Assembly: GCF_000255295.1 (NCBI RefSeq)
Contig: NC_017030.1
Location: 9,274,328-9,338,327, forward strand
Origin: Corallococcus coralloides DSM 2259
GTDB taxonomy: Bacteria > Myxococcota > Myxococcia > Myxococcales > Myxococcaceae
DNA: 64,000 bases
Direction of reading: 5' to 3'
Position numbers and translations under genes: made by a program. A model generated the notes under the pieces. The model was given only the letters and a program-made list of their open reading frames with translations, was not told where the DNA came from and ran no database searches. Below, piece after piece: positions 1 through 8,653 of the stretch. The stretch's first letter is position 1; every line of letters starts with the position of its first letter.

Positions 1-1
1 G

Positions 2-292
2 GTGGATGGCCGTGACGCCGTTCTCCTCCGGCAGCACGTCGTCGGGCAGCAGGTCCAGCCGCCGCTGCTGGAACGCCAGCCGTGTCATGCCCGAGCAGTC
101 ATCGCTCACCGTCGAGCTCATCTTCGCCAGCGTCGTCATCCCCACCCAGGACTTCGCCCGCCACAGCGCCCGGTCCGCCAGCTGGACCGCCGGCCGGGCC
201 TTCTTCGCCGCCGTGGCCTTGTTCGCTGCCTGAGCCGCCCCGCCCCACACCAGCGCGCTCACCAACGCGCCCACCCACACGCCTCGTCCCAT
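2..292 (-). CDS. Exported NlpC/P60- or CHAP-like protein, 3' end cut off by window
   Basis: The reading frame starts at ATG 292 and runs off the left edge, giving 97 codons. Residues 1-22 form a signal peptide (hydrophobic stretch ending in AAQA, then a Lys/Ala-rich segment). Around residue 65 is DDCSGMTRLAF, which resembles the catalytic cysteine segment (DCSGxxxxxF/Y) of NlpC/P60 and CHAP cell-wall peptidases. The catalytic His would lie beyond the window and cannot be checked. No convincing ribosome binding site is seen; a GTG two codons upstream is an alternative start. The family assignment rests on one short motif and is tentative. Confidence 0.55.
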   Translation of the reverse strand, partial: MGRGVWVGALVSALVWGGAAQAANKATAAKKARPAVQLADRALWRAKSWVGMTTLAKMSSTVSDDCSGMTRLAFQQRRLDLLPDDVLPEENGVTAIH

Positions 293-429
293 GCGCACGC
301 GACAGAGCAACCGCCGTGCCCGGCCTCCGTGGCGTTGCGCATGTCCACCTCAAGACGAAGCGCGCGCACCCTTCGGCACGCGCTGGGCAAGGAAGTTCCC
401 ACCCACGGCAACCGCGCGCCCTGAATCCC

Positions 430-1545
430 TCAGGGCACGACGAGGTTCGGGATGGCCGGCTCGGAGCCCCGGTTCCCGTTCGCGGATTCCTGCCCGGCGC
501 TCGACGGGACGTTGTTCCACAGGGTGCCGCCCTTCACCCGCAGCCGGCCCGTGTCGTTCAACTGCATGAGGTGCGAGTCGTGGACGGTGGGCCCCCGAAC
601 GCGGCCCGGGTGGTCAGGCACGGCGCCCATGGGCGGAGGGGACGCCTCACCTTCATAGGCCTGCGCCGGCGCGCAGCCCCTGCTCGCGCATCCGGGGCTG
701 AAGGACTCGCCGGGCGGGCTCGGGGCGCGGGTCCGCTCGGGGGCCCAGGTCCGCGCAGGCCTGGGCTGTATCAGTCTCGGAGGGTTGGGAGCCGGGAACT
801 CCGTGGGCGACGGGCTCTTCTCCCGGGCCTCCAGCGAGACCATCAGCGGCAGCGCCAGCCCCAGCACCGCGAACTGCCCCACGGCGCCAGGCATCCGCGA
901 ACCGGGCGCGGGCAGCACCTGGGTGCGCAGGCTCGACAGGATGAACGCACCGCCAATGGCCGTGCACAGCGCGAGCGCCCCCCACGTCATGGCCTGCGCC
1001 GTGATGACAATGGAGGAAAGGCGCCAGCTCGCGCCCACGTCCACCGCCGCCCTCCAGGTCTGATCCCTCCAGTCCGCCGCCGGCCCGGCCATGCCATAGC
1101 CCACCGCGCACGCAGCCACCCACACCGCGGCGCCATGCACCTCGCGCCGCAAGAGCCACCCCTGCGCGAGGCCCACCGCCACCCCCATCCCGATGAACGC
1201 CGTCCCGGGCGAAAGTCCCAGCGCCACGGCCAGGGCCTGCGAACCCACCAGCCCCACCGCCACCGCCATCGCCGTGCGCCCCGCCCAGCCAGGCACCTGG
1301 AGCCCCGCCCGGCGCAGCGCGAACGCTTGCGCGTTCCCCAGCATCGCCCCCGCGACCGCGAAGACCGCCAGCTCCGCGAGCCGGTGCACCACGCCCTGCT
1401 CCACCGCGGACAGCCGCCAGATGGCCGCCGAGCCCAGCAAGGTCTCCAGCAGGCGGGCCCAGTCCTCCGCCTGCGTCCACGGGATGAGCAGCCCCAGCAC
1501 GGTGACCACGGAGATGAGGAGGACGTGGACGAGACGAGAGCCCAT
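430..1545 (-). CDS. Polytopic membrane protein with soluble Pro-rich tail, function unknown
   Basis: I do not recognise this protein. Residues 1-250 contain about seven hydrophobic segments, rich in Gly/Ala and small-residue zippers (for example around GMGVAVGLAQGW). The last ~120 residues are soluble, proline-rich, and end in a short segment with LxVKGGTLWNNVP and a C-terminal NLVVP. The start chosen is ATG 1545, directly before the first membrane segment. An in-frame ATG at 1584 adds 13 residues and has a weak AAGGTG upstream, so it is a real alternative. It stands alone on the minus strand, divergent from the metalloprotease-like gene at 1683. Confidence 0.7.
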   Translation of the reverse strand: MGSRLVHVLLISVVTVLGLLIPWTQAEDWARLLETLLGSAAIWRLSAVEQGVVHRLAELAVFAVAGAMLGNAQAFALRRAGLQVPGWAGRTAMAVAVGLVGSQALAVALGLSPGTAFIGMGVAVGLAQGWLLRREVHGAAVWVAACAVGYGMAGPAADWRDQTWRAAVDVGASWRLSSIVITAQAMTWGALALCTAIGGAFILSSLRTQVLPAPGSRMPGAVGQFAVLGLALPLMVSLEAREKSPSPTEFPAPNPPRLIQPRPARTWAPERTRAPSPPGESFSPGCASRGCAPAQAYEGEASPPPMGAVPDHPGRVRGPTVHDSHLMQLNDTGRLRVKGGTLWNNVPSSAGQESANGNRGSEPAIPNLVVP

Positions 1546-1682
1546 GGCCCGGCAGTCTGCGCGAGTCCCCCGCTCCAATGCCATTCACCGAGGCACCTTC
1601 CTGCCCGCCGGCCAACGGAGGTGTCGCCCGGTGGAGGTGGATGTACGGCGCCACAGGACCCCAGGGGTTAGACTGAACCCCG

Positions 1683-2246
1683 GTGCGTTTCGCCTACTAC
1701 CAGCGTCTGTCGCCCGCCGAGCAGCGCATCTACCGGCAGAGCGACGCCGTCACGGAGGTGCCCCTGCGGACGCCCGCGACGCTGCGGCCCCGGGTGGAGG
1801 GGGTGCGGGAGGCCCTGCTCCAGGAGGACCGGGCGGCGCTCCAGGCCGCGACGCAGTCCCTGGCCCGCGCGTTGACCGAGCGGCTGGAGGTGGCCGGGGT
1901 GGAGGTGGAGGTGCTGGAGACGCGGCCCTCGAATGACGAGGGCGAGCTGCACGGGCTCTACACGTGGGCTCCCGGACAGCGGCCCCGCATCCAGGTGTGG
2001 ATGCGCACCGCGAAGCGCGGCCGGGTCGTGGCCTTCCGCACGTACCTGCGCACCTTCCTGCACGAGCTCTGTCACCACCTGGACTTCCTCTGGCTGGAGC
2101 TCGGCGCCTCCTTCCACACGGAGGGCTTCTTCCAGCGCGAGTCGAGCCTCTTCGGGCAGCTGGTGCCCCCGTCAGCGGGGGTGGAGCGCAGTGAAGCGGC
2201 GGACACTGGGAAATGGAGCACGAGCACAAGGCGCGGCCGGCGCTAG
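1683..2246 (+). CDS. Zincin-like putative metallopeptidase (HExxH)
   Basis: 187 residues beginning at GTG 1683. Near residue 128 it carries HELCHHLD, an HExxH zinc motif with an Asp two residues beyond it. The region after it (FHTEGFFQRESSLFGQL) has an acidic residue that could be the third ligand. This is typical of small soluble metallopeptidase-like proteins annotated only as metal-dependent. There is no signal peptide, so action is probably cytoplasmic. A TAGACT hexamer sits 10 bp upstream of the start, which would give an almost leaderless message if it is the -10. The 3' end lies 12 bp before the aminopeptidase gene, so the two may be co-transcribed. Confidence 0.72.
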   Translation: MRFAYYQRLSPAEQRIYRQSDAVTEVPLRTPATLRPRVEGVREALLQEDRAALQAATQSLARALTERLEVAGVEVEVLETRPSNDEGELHGLYTWAPGQRPRIQVWMRTAKRGRVVAFRTYLRTFLHELCHHLDFLWLELGASFHTEGFFQRESSLFGQLVPPSAGVERSEAADTGKWSTSTRRGRR

Positions 2247-2258
2247 ATTGCCGCCCCT

Positions 2259-4814
2259 ATGGCGCATCCCACCGACGACAAGAACTTCCGTCTGCCCACC
2301 ACCCTCCGTCCGCGCCGCTATCAGGCGACGGTGACTTTGGACCTGGAGGGGCGCACCTTCGCGGGTGAGCAGCATGTGGAGCTGGAGCTGTCCCAGCCCA
2401 CCACGGAGATCATCCTCCACGCCAACGCCCTGGAGCTGGGCGAGGTCACCTTCCGCACCGGCAACGACGTGCGCAAGCCCGTGTCCAAGCGCGTGGCCCC
2501 GGTGAGCGAGACGGTGGTGCTCACGTTTGACGCTCCCCTGCCCGCGGGCAGCGCCACGCTGGACGTGCTCTGGACGGGGCACTTCAGCGACGGTCTGCGC
2601 GGCCTGTACGCGGCGGGCAAGGTGGCCGCGACGCAGTTCGAGGCCGCGGACGCGCGCCGGCTGTTCCCCTGCTTCGACGAGCCGGCCTTCAAGGCGCGCT
2701 GGGCGCTCACGGTGCGCGTGCCGGAGGGCCACACGGTGCTGGGCAACGGCCGGGGGGTGAAGGACGAGAAGGACGGGGCGCTGCGCAAGGTGACGTTCGA
2801 GGAGACGGAGCTGCTCAGCTCGTACCTCATCGCGCTGGTGGTGGGCCCGCTGGTGGGCACGCCGGAGGAGAAGGCGGAGGGCATCCCGGTGCGCACGTGG
2901 GCGCTGCCGGAGAAGGCGCACCTGGCGAAGTTCGGGCAGGACGCGGCGCTGCAAGTGCTCCCCCGGCTGCAGGACTACTTCGGGCTGCCGTATGCCTTTG
3001 GCAAGGTGGACCAGGTGGGCATCCCGGACTTCGAGGCGGGCGCCATGGAGAACGCCGGCCTCATCACCTACCGGGAGGTGGCGCTGCTGTTGGATCCGGC
3101 CACCGCGCCGCTGTCCGTGCAGAAGCGCGTGGCGGAGGTGGTGACGCACGAGCTGGCGCACCAGTGGTTCGGCAACTGGGTGACGATGGTGTGGTGGGAC
3201 GACCTCTGGCTCAACGAGGCGTTCGCCACGTGGATGGCGTTCAAGATCGTCGACCAGTGGCGGCCGGACTGGCGCATGTGGCTGGACTTCGACGCGCACC
3301 GGGCGAGCGCGCTGGCGCTGGACGCGCTCAAGTCCACGCACCCCATCCACGGCGAGGTGCGCAACGCGGGCGAGGCCGGTGAGAGCTTCGACGCGATTAC
3401 GTACGAGAAGGGCGGCGCGGTGCTGCGGATGATTGAAGGGTTCCTGGGAGAGGGGCCCTTCCGCGAAGGCATCCGGCTGTACATGCGCAAGCACGCGCGC
3501 GCGAACGCGGTGAAGGAAGACCTGTGGAACGCGCTGGGTGAGGCGGCGAAGCAGCCGGTGAACGAGCTGGCGACGAAGTGGATTGGCCAGAGCGGCTTCC
3601 CGCTGGTGTCGGTGAAGGTCGAGGGGCGGAAGGTGACGCTGTCGCAGCGGCGCTTCTACTCGGAGCCGGAGGTGAGGAGCCCGGAGACGTGGCCGGTGCC
3701 CATGGTGCTGCGCTTCGAGGACGCGGGCGGCGTGAAGGAGCAGCGCGTGCTCTTCCGCGACGCGCAGACGACGGTGACGCTGGAGGGCGGCTCGGGCGAC
3801 GTGAAGTGGCTGTGCGCCAACGGCGGCTCCACGGGCTTCTACCGGGTGGCGTACGAGAAGCCGGCGCTGGACGCGCTGAAGGCGAACCTGGGCACGCTGG
3901 CGCCGTCGGAGCGCATCTCGCTGCTGGCGGACACGTTTGCGCTGGTGCGCTCGGCGCAGGCGCCGGTGGCGGACCTCCTGGACCTGGCGGCGCGCTTCGG
4001 GGACGAGGAGGACGAGGCGGTGCTGGACGAGCTCATCGGGCGGCTCGGGTACATCGAGAACCGGCTGACGGAGGGCGAGGACCAGGAGCGCTTCCGCCGG
4101 TGGGTGGAGGGGCTGTTGGGCGGCGGCCTGAAGAAGCTGGGCTGGCAGGCGGCGCCGGGTGAGCCGGACCGGGTGCGGCTGCGCCGCGCTGCGCTGGTGC
4201 GCGCGGTGGGCGGCCTGGCGCGCAGCCCGCAGGTGCTGGCGGAGGCACGCCCGCTGGTGCAGCGGATGCTCCAGGGGGACAAGACCGCGCTGGACGCGAA
4301 CCTGCTGGACACGGCGGTGGGCATGGTGGCGCGCGCGGGCGACTCGGCGCTGTTCGATGATTTGTTGCAGCGGATGCCGAGGGAGCCGGACCCCGCGACG
4401 CAGCGGCGCTACCTGATGGCGCTCACGGCGTTCGAGGACGCGACGCTGGCGGAGCGCGCCCAGGGCCTGTTGTTCACGGAGACGGTGAAGACGCAGGACG
4501 TGGCGAGCTTCGCGACGGGCCTGTTGGGCAACCGCACCGGGCGCGACGCGTGGTGGGCGCAGCTGCAGAAGCGCTGGAAGGAACTGGTGGCGCGCACGGG
4601 CGCGGCGCCCATGCTGCTGCGCCGGGTGGTGGAAGGCCTGGGCCTCTTGCGCACGCGCGAGCAGCTGGAGCAGATGAAGGCCCTGCTCCAGGCGAACCCC
4701 ATTCCGGAGGCACAGCAGGCCACGGCGCAGACCCTGGAGCGCCTGGCCCAGGACGTGGCCCTGCCCGAGCGCGTGGCCCCGGAGGTGGCCGCGTGGCTGA
4801 AGCGCCGGCCGTGA
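2259..4814 (+). CDS. M1 family zinc aminopeptidase
   Basis: 851 residues, normal length for M1 aminopeptidases. Motifs in order: the exopeptidase motif GAMEN near residue 261, HELAH at about 297-301, and the third zinc ligand Glu in LNEAF about 19 residues later, followed by an Ala/Leu-rich helical C-terminal half of the ERAP1-C type. It removes N-terminal amino acids from peptides. No signal peptide is present, so it is cytosolic. The ATG at 2259 opens with a short polar leader before the first beta domain. A TAGATT hexamer lies about 10 bp upstream, but no matching -35 is seen. The assignment is secure; the substrate preference is not readable from the sequence. Confidence 0.95.
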   Translation: MAHPTDDKNFRLPTTLRPRRYQATVTLDLEGRTFAGEQHVELELSQPTTEIILHANALELGEVTFRTGNDVRKPVSKRVAPVSETVVLTFDAPLPAGSATLDVLWTGHFSDGLRGLYAAGKVAATQFEAADARRLFPCFDEPAFKARWALTVRVPEGHTVLGNGRGVKDEKDGALRKVTFEETELLSSYLIALVVGPLVGTPEEKAEGIPVRTWALPEKAHLAKFGQDAALQVLPRLQDYFGLPYAFGKVDQVGIPDFEAGAMENAGLITYREVALLLDPATAPLSVQKRVAEVVTHELAHQWFGNWVTMVWWDDLWLNEAFATWMAFKIVDQWRPDWRMWLDFDAHRASALALDALKSTHPIHGEVRNAGEAGESFDAITYEKGGAVLRMIEGFLGEGPFREGIRLYMRKHARANAVKEDLWNALGEAAKQPVNELATKWIGQSGFPLVSVKVEGRKVTLSQRRFYSEPEVRSPETWPVPMVLRFEDAGGVKEQRVLFRDAQTTVTLEGGSGDVKWLCANGGSTGFYRVAYEKPALDALKANLGTLAPSERISLLADTFALVRSAQAPVADLLDLAARFGDEEDEAVLDELIGRLGYIENRLTEGEDQERFRRWVEGLLGGGLKKLGWQAAPGEPDRVRLRRAALVRAVGGLARSPQVLAEARPLVQRMLQGDKTALDANLLDTAVGMVARAGDSALFDDLLQRMPREPDPATQRRYLMALTAFEDATLAERAQGLLFTETVKTQDVASFATGLLGNRTGRDAWWAQLQKRWKELVARTGAAPMLLRRVVEGLGLLRTREQLEQMKALLQANPIPEAQQATAQTLERLAQDVALPERVAPEVAAWLKRRP

Positions 4815-4835
4815 AGTGAGCGCCAGCCGGGAGGG

Positions 4836-5555
4836 GTGATGTGGAGGTCACTTGTGTTCTGCATGACCTGGGGGCTCGGGTGCGCGGCATCCAGCCCCCC
4901 ACCCGGCGTCGTTCAACCGCCTCCCGGTGAGCGCCTGGAGCGCATCGCGGGTCCCCTTCCTGGCCATGGACCCTACCCGACCTATTCCGATGCGTTGCTG
5001 GCAGCCTGCCCGTTGATCCTGAAACAACCCCAGGCCACCGCAGGCCGTCCTGGAGACCAGGAGTTTCCACTGCGGTGGAGGCTCTCGAAGGAATACTGCG
5101 CCTGGGTCTATTACACGCCGGATCAGCAATTCGAATTGAGCATGCTCGCCGCCAGCGCGGTGCAGGACGATCCGGGAAAACGGAGCTGTGCGCTTCCGGC
5201 GGTCGTGGAGGATCCGCGTCACCCACCGGAGAGTCTGGGTTACGTCTTCATCCTCCACAACCATCCCTTCGAGAACGAACTCTCCGACTTCGATATCCGC
5301 TTCGCCGTTGCCATGGCGGATGTCCATGGCCTGACCGTGAACACCCGGGCGGGTCCCGTCCCCTTGTCCATCATCGCGTTCTTCTCCAAGGGCCATGACC
5401 CCACGCAGCCCACCTGTGATGGCTTCTTCCAGTACGTTCCCGGCACCGGGCAGATCATCCGGTGGACCGCGCGGGAGAAGGGGCGGTGGCAACGCAGGCA
5501 GATCGCCACGCTCACCTGGCTCGATGACACGAACTACCGCATCCAACGGCAGTAG
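4836..5555 (+). CDS. Lipoprotein with a JAMM/JAB-like HNHP...SxxD motif
   Basis: 239 residues. The N-terminus MMWRSLVFCMTWGLGC is a lipoprotein signal with the lipid cysteine at residue 16. Around residue 146 is FILHNHPFENELSDFDI, which looks like the metal site of JAMM/JAB peptidases (HxH, a short loop, S, two residues, D). The loop has six residues rather than the seven of RadC; six-residue spacing occurs in some JAB-like domains. A catalytic Glu upstream is not obvious. GC and codon bias are visibly weaker than in the flanking aminopeptidase gene. It precedes the next lipoprotein gene by 13 bp and probably shares its message. Peptidase activity is inference. Confidence 0.7.
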   Translation: MMWRSLVFCMTWGLGCAASSPPPGVVQPPPGERLERIAGPLPGHGPYPTYSDALLAACPLILKQPQATAGRPGDQEFPLRWRLSKEYCAWVYYTPDQQFELSMLAASAVQDDPGKRSCALPAVVEDPRHPPESLGYVFILHNHPFENELSDFDIRFAVAMADVHGLTVNTRAGPVPLSIIAFFSKGHDPTQPTCDGFFQYVPGTGQIIRWTAREKGRWQRRQIATLTWLDDTNYRIQRQ

Positions 5556-5568
5556 GAGCCGCATCCGC

Positions 5569-6177
5569 ATGCGCACGCTCTTCATCGTGTCCGGATTGAT
5601 GCTCGGTGGCTGCATGAAGGCCCATCGACCCTCGCTGGTGGAGTCCGAGCCTTCGCTCGTCTTTCCCTCCTTCTTCGCCAGCCCTGGGGAGTCCGCGGGG
5701 GGCCCTGGAAGAACGTATGCGTTGGACGGTTCCGTTCTGCGCGCACTCTCCCTCGCGGTCGCGGACTTCCTTCCGCCCCCGACGCCGTCAACGCCGTGCT
5801 GGGACCGGCCCGAGTCACATCGCTACAGAATCCTCCGTGAGCCAGGGGTCATCTTCATCCGGATCGAAGAGGACCCTGCCGCCTGTGGGCAGCAGGCTCC
5901 CGCCCTGCACTCCGGAGCGCGATACGCATTCAGTGACGACGGCCGGCTCCTGCGGCGCCTCATCGATGGACAGCCGGAGCAGGTTCCGAACGAGGTGTCC
6001 TCCCCGGACGATGCGGGCGAAGATGCGGCCCCCGGTACGCCTCCACCTCCGGGTCTCCAGCCGGGAGGCCCGCCTCCTCGCTTCTCCCATGCCCAGGATG
6101 GCGGCACTCGCGCCATGATGTCAGCGCCTCCAATGGAGCCAAGCCTTCCCTCTGATGGCGGCCCCGGAACCCCATGA
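5569..6177 (+). CDS. Small lipoprotein of unknown function, partner of the JAMM-like lipoprotein
   Basis: 202 residues from ATG 5569, chosen because MRTLFIVSGLMLGGC is a complete lipoprotein signal with the acylated Cys at residue 15; the longer open frame upstream lies inside the previous gene. The middle contains two Cys (TPCWDRPES and AACGQQAP) and the C-terminal third is Pro/Gly-rich and probably disordered. I do not recognise the family. It follows the JAMM-like lipoprotein by 13 bp and its stop overlaps the start of the next gene (ATGA). Being weakly GC-biased like its neighbour, the two may have arrived together. Confidence 0.68.
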   Translation: MRTLFIVSGLMLGGCMKAHRPSLVESEPSLVFPSFFASPGESAGGPGRTYALDGSVLRALSLAVADFLPPPTPSTPCWDRPESHRYRILREPGVIFIRIEEDPAACGQQAPALHSGARYAFSDDGRLLRRLIDGQPEQVPNEVSSPDDAGEDAAPGTPPPPGLQPGGPPPRFSHAQDGGTRAMMSAPPMEPSLPSDGGPGTP

Positions 6178-7526
6178 AGACCACGCTCACGCCTGAAGCC
6201 TCCGCCGCCTCCCGTGAGGCCCTGCGCCGCGCCAACGTGGCGTTCGGCCACACCTACCCGGGCGAGTCCTCCCGGCGCCAGCCCGTGCACACCGTGTACG
6301 GCGGCGCCCACCTCTTCCGCGCTGGCACCGCGCGGAAGATGGGGGACCTGGCGCTCGCGGCGCTGCGCGACTACGCCGCGGACGGCTCCCAGCTCGCCCA
6401 CGGGCTGGGCCTGCCCCAGCGCGGCGGCTTCGCCCAGCGCGTCCATGACCGCGTCGTGGACAAGCTCCAGCGTGAACCCGTCGAGGACTTCCGCATCGAC
6501 TTCGAGGACGGCTACGGCCACCGCCCCGACCCGGAGGAGGACGCCCACGCCGTCGCCGCCGCCACGGAGGTGGCCCGGGGCCTGGAGCAGGGCTCGCTCC
6601 CTCCGTTCATTGGCATCCGCGTGAAGTCCTTCACCGAAGAGCTCTACGCCCGCGCCTCGCGCACCCTGGACCTCTTCGTCACCACACTGCTGGAGCAATC
6701 CGGTGGCAGGTTGCCTCCGTCCTTCGTCGTCACCCTGCCCAAGGTCACCGTGCCTGAGCAGGTGACCGCCCTGGCGAAGCTGCTGTCAGAGCTGGAGTCC
6801 GCCCACCACCTGCCCCCCGGCGCGCTCACCCTGGAGCTGATGGTGGAGACGCCCCAGGCCCTCTTCGACGCGCGCGGCCGGCCGCACCTGCGCTCGCTCG
6901 TGGAGGCCGGCGAGGGCCGCTGCTCCCACGTGCACCTGGGCGTCTACGACTACACCGCCGCCCTGGATGTCAGCGCGCACATGCAGCACATGCTCCACCC
7001 CGCCTGCGACTACCTGCGCGACACCGTGCAGGTGCTCCTCGCGGGCAGCGGCGTGCACCTGTCCGACGGCGCCACCAACGTCATGCCCGTGGGCCCCCAC
7101 CGCAAGCAGGGCGACACCCCGCTCCTCCCCACCGAGCGGCGCGAGAACACCGACGCCGTGCACCGCGCGTGGCAGGTGGCGTACCGGCACACGCGCCACT
7201 CGCTGGAGCGCGGCTACTACCAGGGCTGGGACCTGCACCCCGCCCAGCTCCCCGTGCGCTACTCCGCCGTCTACGCCTTCTTCCTGGAGGGCCTGGAGCC
7301 GGCGTCCCAGCGCCTCAAGGCCTTCGTGGACAAGGCCGCCCAGGCCACCCTGCTGGGCGACGTGTTCGACGACGCCGCCACCGGCCAGGGCCTGCTCAAC
7401 TTCTTCCTGCGCGGCCTGGCCTGCGGCGCCCTCACGGAAGAGGAGGCCCGCGCCACCGGCCTCACGCTGGAGGAGCTGAGGAGCCGCTCCTTCCGCGCCA
7501 TCGTGCAGGGCCGCGCGTCACGCTGA
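6174..7526 (+). CDS. HpcH/HpaI aldolase-citrate lyase-like protein (DUF6986)
   Basis: 450 residues. It contains the metal-site signature DFRIDFEDGYGHRPDPEED (near residue 108), typical of the CitE/HpcH TIM-barrel superfamily, and conserved segments IGIRVKSF, LELMVETPQ and HLGVYDYTAAL of the DUF6986 family, which is sometimes annotated as a phosphoenolpyruvate-utilising enzyme. A C-C bond lyase or transferase acting on a CoA ester or keto acid is expected; the substrate is unknown. The start overlaps the preceding lipoprotein stop by 4 nt (ATGA). The 3' end overlaps the convergent zinc-ribbon gene by 9 bp. Confidence 0.85.
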   Translation: MKTTLTPEASAASREALRRANVAFGHTYPGESSRRQPVHTVYGGAHLFRAGTARKMGDLALAALRDYAADGSQLAHGLGLPQRGGFAQRVHDRVVDKLQREPVEDFRIDFEDGYGHRPDPEEDAHAVAAATEVARGLEQGSLPPFIGIRVKSFTEELYARASRTLDLFVTTLLEQSGGRLPPSFVVTLPKVTVPEQVTALAKLLSELESAHHLPPGALTLELMVETPQALFDARGRPHLRSLVEAGEGRCSHVHLGVYDYTAALDVSAHMQHMLHPACDYLRDTVQVLLAGSGVHLSDGATNVMPVGPHRKQGDTPLLPTERRENTDAVHRAWQVAYRHTRHSLERGYYQGWDLHPAQLPVRYSAVYAFFLEGLEPASQRLKAFVDKAAQATLLGDVFDDAATGQGLLNFFLRGLACGALTEEEARATGLTLEELRSRSFRAIVQGRASR

Positions 7527-8582
7527 CGCGGGCGGCTCCGCGGGGGGCACCGCGCTCCGGGGCCCCAGCCACTCGCGCGCGACGGCCACGTCCACCGCGA
7601 GGATGCCCACCAGGAACAGCCACGGCCCCGGCTTCGACGACAGGCCCGTCAGCCCCCAGACGGTGATGAGCCCCGCGAGCACCGCCGGCACCACCGAGGG
7701 CAGCGCCTCCCGCGCGCGCCGCACCGACCCCAGCACGCCCAGCGCCAGGAGCCCCAGCACCACGCCCGTCGCGCCCAGCCGGCCACGCCCCGTCCCCGCG
7801 CCCTGCCCCGCCGGGAGCACCAGCGTGTTGAACTTCCACGTGTGGTTGTCCTCGATGTCCCAGGCGAAGTTGTCGTCGATGGTGATGGTGCGCTCGCGCT
7901 GCAGGTGGGCCGTGGGCACCAGCGACCACGCCGAGCTCCACGGCAGGAGCAGCCCCACCGCGCACGCCGCCACGCCCGCGAACACCCACCGCTTCAGCCG
8001 CACGTCCGCCGGCCTCCGCGTGAGCGACGGCTCCGCCAGCGGCGACGCCTGGAACGCCCGCCACTGCACGAAGCCCAGCACCACCGCCGCCAGCACCCAC
8101 AACAGCGGCGCCACGCCCAGCCCCAGCGACAGGAACGCCTGCGTCACCGTGAGCGCGGTGAACATCGGCAGGAACGCCGGATGCGTGGCCCACTTCACCG
8201 CCGGCACCAGCGCGTCCGGCAGCTTCCGGCCCGCGGCCACCCACTCGCGCGCGCCCAGCATGCCGGCGCCCACCAGCATCAACGCCGCCCAGGGCAGCCC
8301 CAGCCCGCCGCCAATGAAGGGCAGCACCGGCACCACCACCGCCGCCGCCACCAGCCCCGAACCGAGCAGCGGCAGCGAGCCCCCGGGCAGCCGCTCGCGC
8401 AGCCTCGGGTCATCCAGCACGTCCTGCACCGCGCGGCCCGCCGAGTCCGCCGCGCGCTGCGCCTGGTCCGCCACCTCGTCCATCACCGGTGACCCGGGCG
8501 CGTTCACGTCCCCGCCGCAGTGGGGACACGTCCGCGACGCGTGGCCTTCAGGGAGCGGCTGACCACAGTGCGGGCAGGACAT
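7518..8582 (-). CDS. Zinc-ribbon membrane protein
   Basis: 354 residues. The N-terminus is a small zinc ribbon with paired CPHCG motifs (Cys 3, 6, 19, 22). It is followed by a charged helix and then eight or so hydrophobic segments from about residue 70, ending in a Pro/Ala tail. The ribbon is probably cytoplasmic. The function is unknown; many bacterial proteins combine a terminal zinc ribbon with a membrane domain without a known role. A good AGGAGGA lies 10 bp before ATG 8582. The gene is convergent with the DUF6986 gene and overlaps it by 9 bp. Confidence 0.8.
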   Translation of the reverse strand: MSCPHCGQPLPEGHASRTCPHCGGDVNAPGSPVMDEVADQAQRAADSAGRAVQDVLDDPRLRERLPGGSLPLLGSGLVAAAVVVPVLPFIGGGLGLPWAALMLVGAGMLGAREWVAAGRKLPDALVPAVKWATHPAFLPMFTALTVTQAFLSLGLGVAPLLWVLAAVVLGFVQWRAFQASPLAEPSLTRRPADVRLKRWVFAGVAACAVGLLLPWSSAWSLVPTAHLQRERTITIDDNFAWDIEDNHTWKFNTLVLPAGQGAGTGRGRLGATGVVLGLLALGVLGSVRRAREALPSVVPAVLAGLITVWGLTGLSSKPGPWLFLVGILAVDVAVAREWLGPRSAVPPAEPPASA

Positions 8583-8653
8583 GGCGCGGGTCCTCCTCAG
8601 ATGAAACAGGGGCGCGAAAGCCTACACCGCGTCCCCGCTCGCATGCCCGGCTG

